Shown: positions 11,739 to 22,993, numbered from the stretch's first letter. The stretch is 64,000 nt of DNA from Boesenbergia rotunda (GCA_024364735.1 JAGFNQ010002316.1:62001-126000), one strand, 5' to 3'. Notes: generated by a model not told the origin, from the letters alone. Numbers and translations: made by a program.

Positions 11739-12995
11739 CCCTCCTCTTTGGAATCCTTCTTCCACCAATGCTACCGGCACCGCCCACTCCCTGCCGCCGG
11801 CGCTTCTCTTCCACTTCCCTGCCGCCGCCGATCACCAAAGGAGGAGCACAACCTCTCCTTTGCACTGTGAACACCGGTCAGGGAGCTGTGGTGGAGGAGT
11901 GGAGAAGAAGGAGAACAATCAGCTTCTTCTCCTTTTGCGCCGATGACCTAGGAGGTTTTAGGGTTTTTGGTGTGGATTAATTCCAAAATTAAGCAGAGAT
12001 TATTTCCTTGATTACCCCTTGTATCATGACTCCTATGGGGTATTTATAGGGCTAAGGTAGGGACCATGAGGAGGAGTTGGTTCTTGGCCCGCTAATGGAT
12101 CCAAACCCGATCCATTAATGTAGATCCATTCCATTAAAGGATCCTATTGAACTTCCTCACCAACCCCATATTTTCATATGGGCTCCACCTATTATGAGTT
12201 GTCCATCTCTCCGTGTTTAAGATATCGAATACCCGATAATAATTTAAATTACTGACAATTAAATTAATTATCCTCTTGATCCTTGATTAGTACCACTCAA
12301 CCTTTTCATCCTGTCGGACCATAGTCCACTTGCAAGATTTGATATGACGATCCTTTTGAGCTCACCAAGGGGGCATCATCATCCCGATTTACCAGGACAC
12401 GGATTTCGTCAATAATCAATGGCACACCATATAATTAATATTATTTCCCAATTTACCGGGCCTATCAATTTAATAGAATAAATCTCGTCCATTGTTAAGT
12501 CAAATAAATAATAAATAATTATACGTGTCCGTCATTATTTCGGGGTTAAGAAATCGTACTCCATAATATATATCGAGGTCTCATCCAATTTACGAAGTCA
12601 GTATAAAATTGGATGACCTCTCTTTTTGTCCTACTTAATGCACACAAATGCACTAGTGCAATTCTATGGTTAAGACAAACCACACCTAATTGCACTACAA
12701 TCATCCCGATGGTTTGTCAAACTCCATCTCGGTTGTGAGCCTCTTTCTTGTACTTCTGTAGGGAACTTGATAACATGATCTTCTGTGCGATACCACGCAC
12801 CATGTTATCTACAATGCCAAGTATGCGCCCGAGGTTGGTTGGAAAAACCTCGTTAATCATTTTTTTTTACAATGCCAAGTATGAGAAATTTTATGTACAT
12901 ACTAATATAAATATGCACTGTGTGATTTTGCGATTCTCTTTTGAAATGTAAATGTATTTTGACCAAAAGCAAGGATTTTAGTATACATCCTAACA
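11739..12995 (-). mobile_element. Tork-like LTR, minus strand, U3-side half
   Basis: Continuation of the LTR interrupted by element D. It ends at CATCCTAACA (12995), the inverse of the TGTTAGGATG start seen at 3320. TATA box (CCTATAAATA) at 12041-12050. An inserted poly-T tract near 12860 distinguishes it from the plus-strand LTR. Confidence 0.8.
12041..12050 (-). promoter_or_regulatory. TATA box of minus-strand Tork-like LTR
   Basis: CCTATAAATA on the minus strand; the box context matches that at 4197-4208. Confidence 0.55.
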
Positions 12996-15236
12996 ATCTC
13001 CCACTTATACTGAAAGACTTTGCTGTTATCAAAATGTCATAAATCTGACCCCTAGACCCTTCACCATCCTAAAAGCTCTCGCTACTAAGGCCTTAGTGAA
13101 ATGATCTCCCTAGGTTATCCTCTGATATAATCTAGGCAACAATAGCTATACCTTACCAGGTGGTACTTGCGCTCTATGTGTTTACTTGCCTTATGGACTC
13201 GTGATTCCTTCGAGTTTGCAACTGCACCATTTTAATCACAACAAAATGTGATAGTCCTGAGGAAACCAGGAATCACATCGAAGTCCATCTTAAGGTTCTT
13301 GAACCATGTAGCTCTTTTGGCTATCTTAGAGATTGCCAATCATCCAGCTTCTACGGTAGAGTCCATCATGCAGCCGCTGCACGACACTCTCCTATACAAT
13401 GGTTCTACCTCTCAAAAGTAAACACAAAACCCTGAGGAATACTTATATTTGCCCCTTATCCTGATTGGAATTCTGTATCCATATAACCCACAGGATATTG
13501 ATCTGCCCAGTAAATCAACATATAGTCCTTAGTCCTTCTCAGACACTAATATATGCTTTTACCGCAATCCAATTTCCTCGATATGGGTTACTCCAATATC
13601 TGTTAACCATGCTCAATGCATAACAGATATCTGGTCTAGTTTTTAGCATACACTAGGCTTCCTATAGCCGATGCTAAAGGAACCGCCATTACTTGCTCTA
13701 TCTCCTTTGACAATTTAAACATATTTCTTTAGATAGAGTAGCTCCAAAACTGAAAAGTACCAAACTTTTCTTGGAGGTATCCATGCTAAAACAAGTTAGG
13801 ACAATGTCTTTTATAAAGCTTGGGATAAGCACATCATCCTTGTCTGGAGATCCCTTAGATCTTTGATCCCCAAGTATGTGTCTTACTATTCCCAAGTCCT
13901 TCATAATTATTTGGACAACCATACCCTTACGTCTGACAATATTCCATCATTGTTGCCAACCAACAAAATATTATTTACGTATAGTACAAGAATACCACCA
14001 TGTATCTGTCACATTACTTACATACACAAATCTTATCCGTCCTTTGAACAAATCCACATGACTGGATTTTTCTCATCAAACCGAATGTTCCTTGTCACAG
14101 GTCTAGGGATCTGGTTCATGTTCACCAAGGAGTCAGTCCATAGACTCTCCAAGAACACGAAACCTTTAGGTTGACTAACAACCCTCCCACTATGATAAGG
14201 TACTCTTTGTGTGTCTTCTGTGACACGAGGTGCAGTGTCCTGTGGTATTTCTTCTTATACAGTTGATACTAAGATCAGAATATCCCCTTATTTAATTTAC
14301 TCAGAGTAACTCTATTCATGGGCTTGTGGTTTATTTCATAGTCCTTTTCCTAAGAATCAGTCATTCGTACCAACAAATATCCTTTGATCCTTAGGACTAC
14401 TAAACCACCTTTTGTTCCCTTAGGATAGCCTACGAACATATGCACTAGATTCCAACTTATCAGTGTCTCTCTTCAGCACATGTGCTGAACTACCCATAAT
14501 CTGATCATACCTTAGACTAAGCGAAAGCTTAGTCTACATTTCTATGGTTTTAAGAGACTACTGACCTAGATAGTATCAAGCATATACACCGTCGTATCTA
14601 GGGCACATCCCCTTGAACAAATCTGGCTAATCTCATAGTGGCTTATCATCTTCCTAACCATTACCTTAAGAGAACTTCTTCCTTCCATGTGTTGCACCGT
14701 TCTATTGGGGCACACCAGGTGCAGTGAATTGGGATCGAATCCCAATTACTAATAAGTAAGTCTTATAACTATCCCTAGAGGTACTTGCCACTACAATCTA
14801 ATCGTAATGCTACCATACTTTTACTCTAATGTGACTCTGCATTAGACTTGAATTCATTGATCTCATCAAAGTATTCAGTCTTGCAGTACATCATGTAAAT
14901 GTACTTTGATCCTTGAATAATTGTTTACAAAATAAACAAAGTCTTCGAGGTTACCTCTATTCTAGATAGAATAAGGACTTATACTTATCGGTTTGAACCA
15001 ACTCCTACATACCTTTGGCTCTATGCCCCTAGGCTTAGAAAAAGCCTCTTGGTCTTTTTAACCACCCAAGTAGGATTCAAAGATTTTAAGAAAGACAAGT
15101 TTTCCACCACCAATGGACCCAAGGGCTCAATGGCTATCAACATTTGAACCCCACTAAAGGTTAATAAGATCAAGCCTTAGAGCCAAAATATATGTTTGGT
15201 TCTTCTTGGAAGAAACCTTTCTCTTACTTCGGTTAG
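12996..15236 (-). pseudogene. pol: Tork-like Ty1/copia pol, minus strand, heavily decayed
   Basis: Reading leftward from about 15236: a pre-integrase piece, integrase C-terminal blocks (a GYPKGTKGG-like stretch near 14420), the HSGR linker near 14190, RT blocks near 13690-13920 (DLG and RHILG readable), RNase H to about 13050, then the polypurine tract (12996-13006) and LTR. Many stops and frameshifts. No catalytic YVDD can be read cleanly. It is the inverse of the plus-strand remnant at 1578-3286 but considerably more degenerate. It breaks at about 15236, where plus-strand Tork-like sequence starts. Confidence 0.7.
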
Positions 15237-16016
15237 ATGATAAGCTATCTAATTGCATCATGGGAGCTTTTGGTTATTAAGCTAATTGCATATCTATGCA
15301 CTTTAACAGATAATCCTTCTATTCCACTTTTAGCGGTGTTATCTATTGATACTTGGTGTGTAGATACGGGAGCCACAGATCATGTCTGCAATTCATTGCA
15401 GAGGTTCCAGGAAACCAGATGACTATCTGAGTGCGAGATTACCATCTACATGGGCAATGCTACGGAGGTGGCGGCTATTGCACTCGGAGATGTTTATTTA
15501 TCTTTTGATAAGAATAAATTTTTGGTTTTAAGAAATTGTCTTTACATACCTTGTTTTAGAAAGAATTTAATTTCATTTTCTAAATTATTCATGGATGGAT
15601 ATTCTGTTTCTTTTAATGACAGAGTTGTTATCAAAAGGAATAGAGAGATTATCTGTTCTGGTGCATTAGTTGGCAATTTATATACTCTTCATTCAATAAA
15701 TCCCATGATGCAAAGAGAAATTAATACCATGTCTTCTAATCCTAATAAGAGAAAAGAACATTCAAAAATGAACCAAACATATCTTTGACATCTATGGTTA
15801 GGTCATATTAACTTGAGTAGAATTCAAAGGTTGATAGCCGATGGACCTTTGGGTTCATTGGTGGTGGAAGATTTCCCAATTTGTGAATCTTGCTTGGAAG
15901 AAAAAATAACCAAGAGGCCTTTTAAAGCCAAGGGGTATAGAGCCAAAGAAGTGTTGGAATTGGTTCAATCTGATTTGTGTGGTCCTATGTCTATCCAAGC
16001 TAGAGGTGGTTTTGAA
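15237..16016 (+). pseudogene. pol: Tork-like protease and pre-integrase fragment
   Basis: The retropepsin site WCVDTGATDHV is read at about 15351-15384. It is followed by the protease core (15450-15788) and the GAG-pre-integrase segment with its CESCLE zinc-binding part and the start of integrase (LVQSDLCGPM, 15813-16016). A frame break with stop lies at 15420 and another near 15787. The reading is cut at 16017 by element A, with TTGAA (16012-16016) as the likely target site. It may come from the same family as the remnant at 1578. Confidence 0.8.
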
Positions 16017-16099
16017 TGTTGATGCAGTCTGACCTTGATTGTTGTTTTGGTGTTGACACCGATTGTAGTTTAGGTTAATGAGATGAGTCTGATTTAAGA

Positions 16100-16500
16100 C
16101 CTGGTCGGGGACTGGGCACGACTCCCGGTGAGTGAAGCCGGGTGACTGAAAGTCCTGGTGAGTGAAGCCAAGTGATTGGAAACCCCGGTGAGTGAAGCCG
16201 GGTCCTGGTGAGTGAAGCCAGGTGATTGGAAACCCCGGTGAGTGAAGCCGGGTGACTGAAACCCTGGTGAGTGGAGTCGGGTCCTAGCTAGGGAAGCTAG
16301 GTGATGGAAATCCCGGTGAGTGAAGCTGGGTGATTGAAACCCTAGTGATTGAAGCCAGGTCCTAGCTAGGGAAGCTAGGTGATGGAAATCCCGGTGAGTG
16401 ATGATGGGTGATTGAAACCCTGGTGAGTGAAGCCATATCCTAGCTTGGGAAGCTAGGTTGAATGAAGTCCCAGTGAGTGAAGTTGGGAACGAAGTCTTGG
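16100..16500. repeat. U3 hairpin array with covarying arms, element A LTR
   Basis: About ten units. Examples: CCCGG (16124-16128) with CCGGG (16138-16142); CCTGG (16204-16208) with CCAGG (16218-16222), both around loop TGAGTGAAG; CCTAGC (16283-16288) with GCTAGG (16296-16301); CCCAG with TTGGG near 16469. Arms differ between units while pairing is kept. Confidence 0.8.
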
Positions 16501-16619
16501 TCCGGAGAACTGAGCATTGCGTGTACTGGTCGGAGAGGGCACGTGAGCTCGTTCTCTGGGACCAGAATGAGTCAGAGAAGGCTAGGGAGGTTATTCTCTG
16601 GACTTAGGGTTGTTTTGTT

Positions 16620-17195
16620 CGAAGCTAGATCGGTCTGGGACCGATCAGGGAGCTGGCATGAACTCCTTGTAGTGGATCGGTATGGTGACCAATCCAAAGA
16701 AGTCTGATCGGTTTGGTGACTGATCAGGGAGAGAACAGAAACATTGGTTCGGCTTCTGTGTGGCTTCAGTTCGTTCTGGTGAACGATCAGAGAACCTTTA
16801 TCGGTCTGGTGACCGATCAAATTGTCGCGAGGTTTCTCACCTTGACCGATCAGGATGGCTCGTGATCGGTCAAGGAGTGACCTGATCGGTCCCCAGACCG
16901 ATCAGGGCACACCCTGATCGGTCAGGTGACCGTTCAGTGGGTTTGTCATGCGAAAGCTGAAGGTTTTGTCCTCAACTGTTGGATCGGTCTGGTGACCAAT
17001 CCCCAGTACTTGATCGGTCAGTGTGACCAATCACAGATGAGTTTGCGATCTCAGGTTTCTCACTGTGGACTGATCAGGCTGGAGCCTGATAGGTCTGAGC
17101 TTACCCTGATCGGTCCGGTGATCGATCAGGGACCTCTCTGATCGGTCCGGTGACCGATCAGGGACCTCTCTGATCGGTCTGGTGGCCGATCAGTA
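16620..17195. repeat. GATCGGTC/GACCGATC hairpin array, element A LTR
   Basis: Repeated 8-9 bp inverted pairs with 4-base loops, for example GATCGGTC (17140-17147), loop CGGT, GACCGATC (17152-17159). The array ends just upstream of the ACTTTAATTCAAAT core-promoter-like block. Confidence 0.85.
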
Positions 17196-17482
17196 GCAGT
17201 AAACTTTAATTCAAATCCACTGTCAGAGTTCTGATCGCGTCTGTTTTACTCTGTGTTTTCTCTGCTGCTTACATATTCTCGTTGATTTCATTTGCTAAGT
17301 GTATGTTAAGTGTGTAGGTGATACAGGGAGGATTCAAACAATGGATCTTGCATCTCTATTTTCTGTTTGCTTTGCTTCCGCTGCTAACCATCAAAGTGTA
17401 GAAAGTTTTCAAAGAGGTGAAAATTCTGTGTCTGGCTACATTCACCCCCCCCCCCCTTTCTAGCCATCCAAGCACCAACAAG

Positions 17483-17494
17483 TGTTATCAGAGC
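17483..17494 (+). other. Primer binding site, element A (one change)
   Basis: TGTTATCAGAGC differs from the iMet consensus TGGTATCAGAGC at one base and follows the LTR by two bases. Confidence 0.8.
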
Positions 17495-17538
17495 TTGGGG
17501 TTCAGCTCAAACGGACTAACACCCAAGAGTCAACAAGA

Positions 17539-18753
17539 ATGGCAATGACAGAAGGATTTAGCACCACCCGACCTCCCTTCTTCGATGGATCTGATTTTCA
17601 GTATTCAAGGTCTCGCATGGAGTACTACCTCAAGACCGATATTGGAATATGGTTCTTCGTGAAGGAAGGATTCATTCCTCCAAGAGACGTGGAGGGAAAA
17701 GAGTTGGAGTCCTCGCGGTGGTCGGCTGAGCAAACTCGCAAAGGAGAAGCCGATGCGAAGGCGGTGGTTACCTTGCAATGTGAGATGAACAAGGACCAAC
17801 TAATCAAAGTTGGTCCCTTCACAAGCACAAAGGATCTATGGAACAAGCTCATCGAACTTCATGAAGGCACCCGGGACTCAAGGATATCCAAGAGGGACTT
17901 ATTCCTTAATCAACTACAAAATCTCTCCATGAAGGAGAGTGAAACGGTAAGTGAGCTTCATAGTAGATTCAAAGAAGTTCTCAACGGTCTTCACTCCATT
18001 GATGAAAAGGTCGAGAACCGTGACCTTGTGAGGTACGTTTTAAAAGCTTTTCCAAGGAATACCTTGTGGTCATCCATGGTGGATGCCTACAAGGTTTCTA
18101 AGGATTTGTCAATTGTCAAATTGGAAGATTTATTTTGCGAGATGGAATTACACGAGATCGCTAACAAAAGTCCAAAGGAGAAAGGTGTAGCTTTTGTGGC
18201 AAGTGACAAAAGAAAGCAGAGGAAGGAGAAGAAGGAAAGGGAGGAGGAGAAGAACACATGTCACATGACTTTCATGACACTAGAGGTACCAAATGAAGAA
18301 AGTGGTGACGAATCGGGTGACTCCTCAACCGCGGCTTCATCATCTTCGGATGATGAAGGGGTAATTTCTCCCGAACTAGATAAATGCTATAGAACAATAG
18401 CTTGCTTGACAAACATGCTTAAAAATTCTAAGAATAATGTGAAGGCTTTAAAATTAGAAATAGAACAATTGAAAACACCTAAAGACCATGATATTGATGA
18501 CTTGCATGTTAAAATTCTTGAGGATGAAAATAAGGACTTGAAGAGCGAAGTTGAAAACCTCAAGAATATTCTTGAGAAATTTTCAACAAGCTCCAAAACC
18601 CTAGATATGGTTCTTAACTCCCAACGGGCGGTTTACAACAAGGCCGGTATAGGTTACCGACCTAAAGAACCGAGCTTTGTATCATTAATGTCAAGAACTC
18701 ATGTTGGATCATCTAAGGTTCCTAGGGTTCAAAAGAAAATGACTAAGGCATAG
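17539..18753 (+). CDS. gag: Element A Gag, nearly intact, lacks zinc knuckle
   Basis: Structural particle protein of about 404 residues. The ATG at 17539 starts the MAMTEGFSTTRPPFFDG block, which matches the Gag starts of B, C and F; the frame is open upstream only through the primer site. N-terminal UBN2-type Gag core (about residues 1-210), a Lys/Glu-rich segment (about 215-235), a Ser-rich acidic patch, a long coiled coil (about 275-365), and the YNKAGIGYRPKEPSFVSLMSRT block near the end. The CCHC zinc knuckle seen in B is missing; Lys/Glu-rich sequence runs directly into the CHMTFMTLE segment. The frame ends at TAG 18751-18753, where relatives have Trp, so it loses the last 25 or so codons. 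Confidence 0.85.
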   Translation: MAMTEGFSTTRPPFFDGSDFQYSRSRMEYYLKTDIGIWFFVKEGFIPPRDVEGKELESSRWSAEQTRKGEADAKAVVTLQCEMNKDQLIKVGPFTSTKDLWNKLIELHEGTRDSRISKRDLFLNQLQNLSMKESETVSELHSRFKEVLNGLHSIDEKVENRDLVRYVLKAFPRNTLWSSMVDAYKVSKDLSIVKLEDLFCEMELHEIANKSPKEKGVAFVASDKRKQRKEKKEREEEKNTCHMTFMTLEVPNEESGDESGDSSTAASSSSDDEGVISPELDKCYRTIACLTNMLKNSKNNVKALKLEIEQLKTPKDHDIDDLHVKILEDENKDLKSEVENLKNILEKFSTSSKTLDMVLNSQRAVYNKAGIGYRPKEPSFVSLMSRTHVGSSKVPRVQKKMTKA

Positions 18754-19317
18754 GTGCCAAAGTCTTTCATTGTAGATGCTTTAGGTCCCAAAATTTGGGT
18801 ACCCAAAACATCTATATTTTGGGTAGTATAGCATTGATTGAGGGGGAGCATCTATCAATATGGGGTGTTGATAGTAGGTGCTCTAAACACATGACCATGA
18901 AGGGAAATTTCCTATGAAATTATATGATCCCCGTTGTTTTGGTTTTTGTAATGATATAAGTCCTTGGCCAGTAATTTTTGATCATGGATAGTACACTTAA
19001 GGATTGAATGAAGATTCTATGATGTTACTTCCCTGACATAGTCTAGCGTTTTTCTTTGCTATGTATGCCATGTTTAATCTTCAATTTACTTGGAAAGAGA
19101 GTAGGTGTAATTTGTTGCTAGTAATTGAGTTTAGGACTCAATGGAGGATTAAACTCTGATAATAAACTTGTCACGAGGTTGTTAAACTCGTAAGGACTCT
19201 TGATTCTTGTTAAGGAATCAATTCTAGTCAAGGGAACACCCCCAGGATGATAAACATCCATCTAATCATATTAGAATTCGAAAGAAAGTCTGAAACTACA
19301 ATTTCTGAAAGTTTCTG
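18754..19317 (+). pseudogene. Element A protease start, decayed, then deletion
   Basis: After the premature gag stop the Gag tail continues to about 18830. A protease start follows with VDSR where the catalytic VDSG belongs (about 18860-18875), then CSKHMTMKG. The rest of pol is absent. 18950-19317 is non-coding A/T-rich sequence. Confidence 0.65.
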
Positions 19318-19807
19318 ACATCTGATCGGTCCACCGACCGATCCAGAGAGGAGTTGATCGGTCCACGGACCGATCAGTGAGCTCACAGAAAGTTCACATA
19401 ACTTTCTGTTCGGTCCCTGATCAATCCACAGACCGATCAGGGACCTCCCTGATCGGTCACCGGACCGATCAGGAGTTGGCCTGACCGGTCGTGCAGACCG
19501 ATCAAGCAATTCTGTGAAATCCACAGAAATTCCTCTGTGTTGGCCCTGATCGGTCCACTAACCGATCTGGCCACCTTGGTGATCGGTCCACCGACCGATC
19601 AGAAGGTTCTCAAAAATTCACGCAAACTCTCTGTTCTCTCTCTAATCGATCGGCAGACCGATCAGGGGCTTCCCTGATTGGTCACCCGACCGATCAGGAC
19701 CCATCCAGACCAATCAGGTGGAACCCTGATCGGTCTGGGAACTCCGGGATCGAACGGTGGATCGGTTCGATCGCATTAAATCCGGTTGGTGGATCGGTCC
19801 ACCAACC
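19318..19807. promoter_or_regulatory. Internal GATCGGTC array upstream of env-like gene, element A
   Basis: More than ten GATCGGTC / GACCGATC half-sites, many as hairpins, end in a 24-base near-palindrome GGTTGGTGGATC / GGTCCACCAACC (19784-19807). The same 24 bases occur at the same place in element B (27608-27631). A GCATTAAAT block precedes it in both. I propose an internal promoter; no canonical TATA box is visible here. Confidence 0.55.
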
Positions 19808-20139
19808 TATTAACTCTCTATCCCTTGTACCTCTAACCCTAGCCGACCGAATCCCCTCTTCCTCCTGCGCGTGCGTGGCTTCCTGTGATCTTCTCCGTGT
19901 GTGAGTTCTTGAGTTGGCGCTCGAGTTTTTCCTGCTCAAGCTTCCTGCGATTTGTCTCTGAGGATCTTTGCGAGGTGTGAGGTAGCCCTTGTTCCTGCGG
20001 ATCGGCTCTCCCCTGCGAGCCACAATCGTGAGCTTTCTGCAACTTGTTGTGTCTGGGCTTCTCGGCAGCGAGCTTCTCTCGTTTCTGAAGTGCTTGCGCT
20101 AGGTCGTTTGTATTTCCCTCAACCAACTCGATCAACCGA

Positions 20140-21390
20140 ATGGCACCTAAGTAAGATTCCTTTTTATGTTGTTGATTACTTCATGAATCATAACTTTTTT
20201 GTGGGCTAACCATGTTGTTTCTACTTGTGATGTGCCTGTGCCATGATGATCACTCGTCCATTTTCCATAATCTCACTGAATCTCATCTGACCTTTCTGTG
20301 TGAACTTCATTTGGTCATTGTTTTCTTCACTTGATCAATTCAACGCCGTGTTCTTAATTTTCTATCTTTTCTTTGTGTCATTTTTTCACTTGATCAAACC
20401 TCGTTGATAATATGCTAAATTGATCAAACCATATTCATTTGATCGAACCTAACTTCACTGATCAATCCCATAATTCAATCTGTTGCCATTGACCTTTATC
20501 GAATGTTTAGAAAATCTACCAAAGGCAAAGAACCGGCTGAGGGAACTTCAAAAGGAAAAGGTTCTTCATCATCTAGACCCTCCCAAAGACCCCAACCGTC
20601 TGTTAGTTCTAGATTTGTGAGTTCCTACTTTGAACAGAAGTTCCTCACCACTGCCTTTAAGCCTCTCCCTTGTCGTAACGTAGATAGATCTTTTGTCTAC
20701 GAATATTGTCCCACGGTCAAATAGATAATCAAATTCTACAATATGGAGTCTTTCCTTTTTATAGAATGCGAGATCAATGTCGACTTGATCTCCGAATTCT
20801 ATAACAACCTTTATTCCACTGCTGGCATTCATGCATACACTACCCGGGTGGCCAAGAAATACCTGGATTTTACTTACTCTACTTTCTCAAAGTATCTGGG
20901 CTTTCGGCGTTCACTGAATAGTTTTTCCCTGTTTCCTACCCTTCCATCCCATTTACCTGTTCCATTCATGATGTCACCCCAGATTCCATTTACGAGTACT
21001 TTTTCGGCCACCCAGGTCGGATGGTCTCGATAAGCTTGACAGTGACTTCCCTACTTTTACTGCCCTACGACTTTCCCCCGTTGATTATGTTCTTTTCAAG
21101 ATCATCACCCAATGTATTCTGCCCATAACCTCCAAACCCCTTTCTGAGATCTGCCCATTCCACTGTCTAATGCTATATAAGATGCATCGACAGTTAGATT
21201 TTGATATCATGGTGAGTATTTTCGAGTCCATCGTCTCCTATAGAGAGCCCAGCCATCGCACTGTCTACATGCCTTTTGGGCACATCATTACTGACTAGCT
21301 TCAGACAGTCAGTATAGATGTGACCAAGGGCAGGACCGTGCCCATGGTTCGACAAGATTGCCGACTTGGAAAACACGCGTTTGCCAAGTC
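20140..21390 (+). pseudogene. Element A env-like gene with intron, broken and truncated
   Basis: Exon 1 is 11 bases (ATGGCACCTAA, 20140-20150). The intron is 20151-20510 (360 bases, GTAAGA...TTTAG). Exon 2 starts at 20511 and continues the Lys-rich start (KSTKGKEPAEG). Homology to the element B protein runs throughout: the CRNVDRSFVYEYCPTVK block, EFYNN near 20795, SPVDYVLFKIIT near 21075, VYMPFGHIIT near 21265. TAG at 20722-20724, a frameshift near 21000 and TAG near 21296 break it. It ends at 21390 where a family E LTR is inserted. Function unknown; see the element B copy. Confidence 0.75.
20151..20510 (+). other. Predicted phase-2 intron, element A env-like gene
   Basis: Donor GTAAGA at 20151, acceptor TTTAG ending 20510. 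Splicing restores the frame exactly as in elements B and C. Confidence 0.65.
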
Positions 21391-22565
21391 TGTTAGTGAT
21401 ATGAGAGAAGTGTCCTAAGACAATCGCCTTATGATTGTAAACATTTATTTTAATAAATGAAAATTCGCTATTTGAGTATGTATTTGATTGGGATCTTAAA
21501 CTCATCTACTGAATGTCCACAATACAATTCACAGCATAAGAGAATTTGTGATGAGATCACAACTAGTGATTATCTCTACATGTGCAATTGTGAAATATTG
21601 AAAATATCCCTAGTCGATGAATTGATAAAAACGGACACTATCAATTCTGTTGAGACTAGCATGAGTTATTTTCTAATCAGCTGATTCTCACTGGCTGGTG
21701 ACATTGGGATGTCCGGAGATAAACATGGATGCTAGTTAAGGGAACTAGTTCATTGGAGTGACTAGCTGTAAAACTTCATATGGTAATCTATATAGATATG
21801 TCAGTGAAGTTCTTACTGCAGCTTAAGTGCGATATTCCTTTGACTTGCGGTGTTCAAGTCATCTTGGTCATGGAGACTTATACTTTAACATCTTAAGCAA
21901 GCATCTCCAAGGAGGTGTGGACCCAGGATGATTGGGTATAAGCCGAAGTGCCCGAAGATGTTTGAACAGCCTACAAAGGATTCACCACTCCTTGCGAGGA
22001 GATGTATACCCAGGCCTATCGTCGGATTGTTACTCAAAGCCTCTGGCCAGAGCATGTCATGTTTAGAGTATGAGTCTCTTAAATACATGAGAGTAATTAG
22101 AAATCCAAAGGACGAGAAAGACACTACTTGGGCTAGGTGTGACGTAGTCAGCCTAGTGGGGACTGACACACACAGACCATGTCCTGAACCAAGTGGGTAT
22201 AAGATGGTGAAGGGAATGGGGCACGATTCATTAGAGCTGCTGAAGGGTTTCAGAATTACTTCTGAGGTCAACCGTTGATCTTTCGATTAATTGGGGGTCA
22301 TGATGTACTACTAGGTGGCACTCATGATCGTTCTATAATTAGTTGATTATAGACGGCCAACATAAATCGAAAGCCTATTTAGTCACACGCACTACGAGTA
22401 ATCCGAGGGATTTAAAACGAGTTGAAAATTGGATTTTCCGATCAAGAGAAATAAGTCGAATCTGAGTTAATCAGAGGCGCAACGGAAGCTAAAAATGGCT
22501 AAGTCTTTTGAAGGCTTATTGGGCGAATTAAATGAGTTTAATTCGCGATGGGTTCGGCTCGGTTT

Positions 22566-22608
22566 GGCCGGCCAAAGAGGGTGTCAACCCTCTTTGGTTT
22601 GGCCGGCC
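22566..22608. repeat. GGCCGGCC-flanked hairpin in family E LTR (copy 2)
   Basis: GGCCGGCC-AAAGAGGGT, loop GTCA, ACCCTCTTTGG, a TTTGG insert, then CCGGCC. Copy 1 is at 424-465. Confidence 0.75.
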
Positions 22609-22993
22609 ACCACTTGGGGAGAAACCAATTTATTTGGTTTAATTAATAAAATAAATCTAGCGCGATTTGTTTTATAAATTATGGATAAATAAATTTGTAT
22701 AAAGAAATTTATATAAAGAAATTTATAGAAATTTATTCTTTTTATTTGAAATTAAAATAATCCATGGAATGGTTTATTTTAATTCTATAAAATCAATTAT
22801 GAATTGATTTTACCATAATAAAGAAAATTTATAAATTTCTTGTAAAATTTATTCCATAATAAAAGGAGAGATGTATTTGTTTTATTATAAAGTTAGTTAT
22901 AATAAAACTTGGCTTAAACGGAATAAGAAAATTTATAGGATAAATTTCTTTTTAAAATTCCGTTAAGAGGGAGACTTGGCAGGGGAGAGGATA

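Larger units (their letters stand above)
16017..17480 (+). mobile_element. Element A 5' LTR
   Basis: It starts TGTTGATGCAGTCTGACC and ends AAGCACCAACA. It has a U3 hairpin array (16100-16500), the GATCGGTC/GACCGATC array (16620-17195), a conserved ACTTTAATTCAAAT block just after that array, and a C-rich box (ATTCACCCC...) near the end. Confidence 0.88.
16017..21390 (+). mobile_element. Element A: SIRE-like, gag plus env-like, no pol, 3' end lost
   Basis: Order: 5' LTR (16017-17480), primer site, gag (17539-18753), decayed protease start, spacer with GATCGGTC hairpins (19318-19807), then a broken env-like gene (20140-21390). Integrase, RT and RNase H are absent. The 3' LTR is not present because a family E LTR (21391) interrupts the env-like gene and everything beyond was replaced by the rearrangement at element B. 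Target site on the left is TTGAA. Confidence 0.85.

Noticed and set aside
21885..22271. 128-codon minus-strand frame in family E LTR, with a similar short frame at 793-975
   Set aside because: Both copies lie inside LTR sequence, differ by frame breaks, lack known motifs and do not share a start; shared residues follow from DNA similarity.
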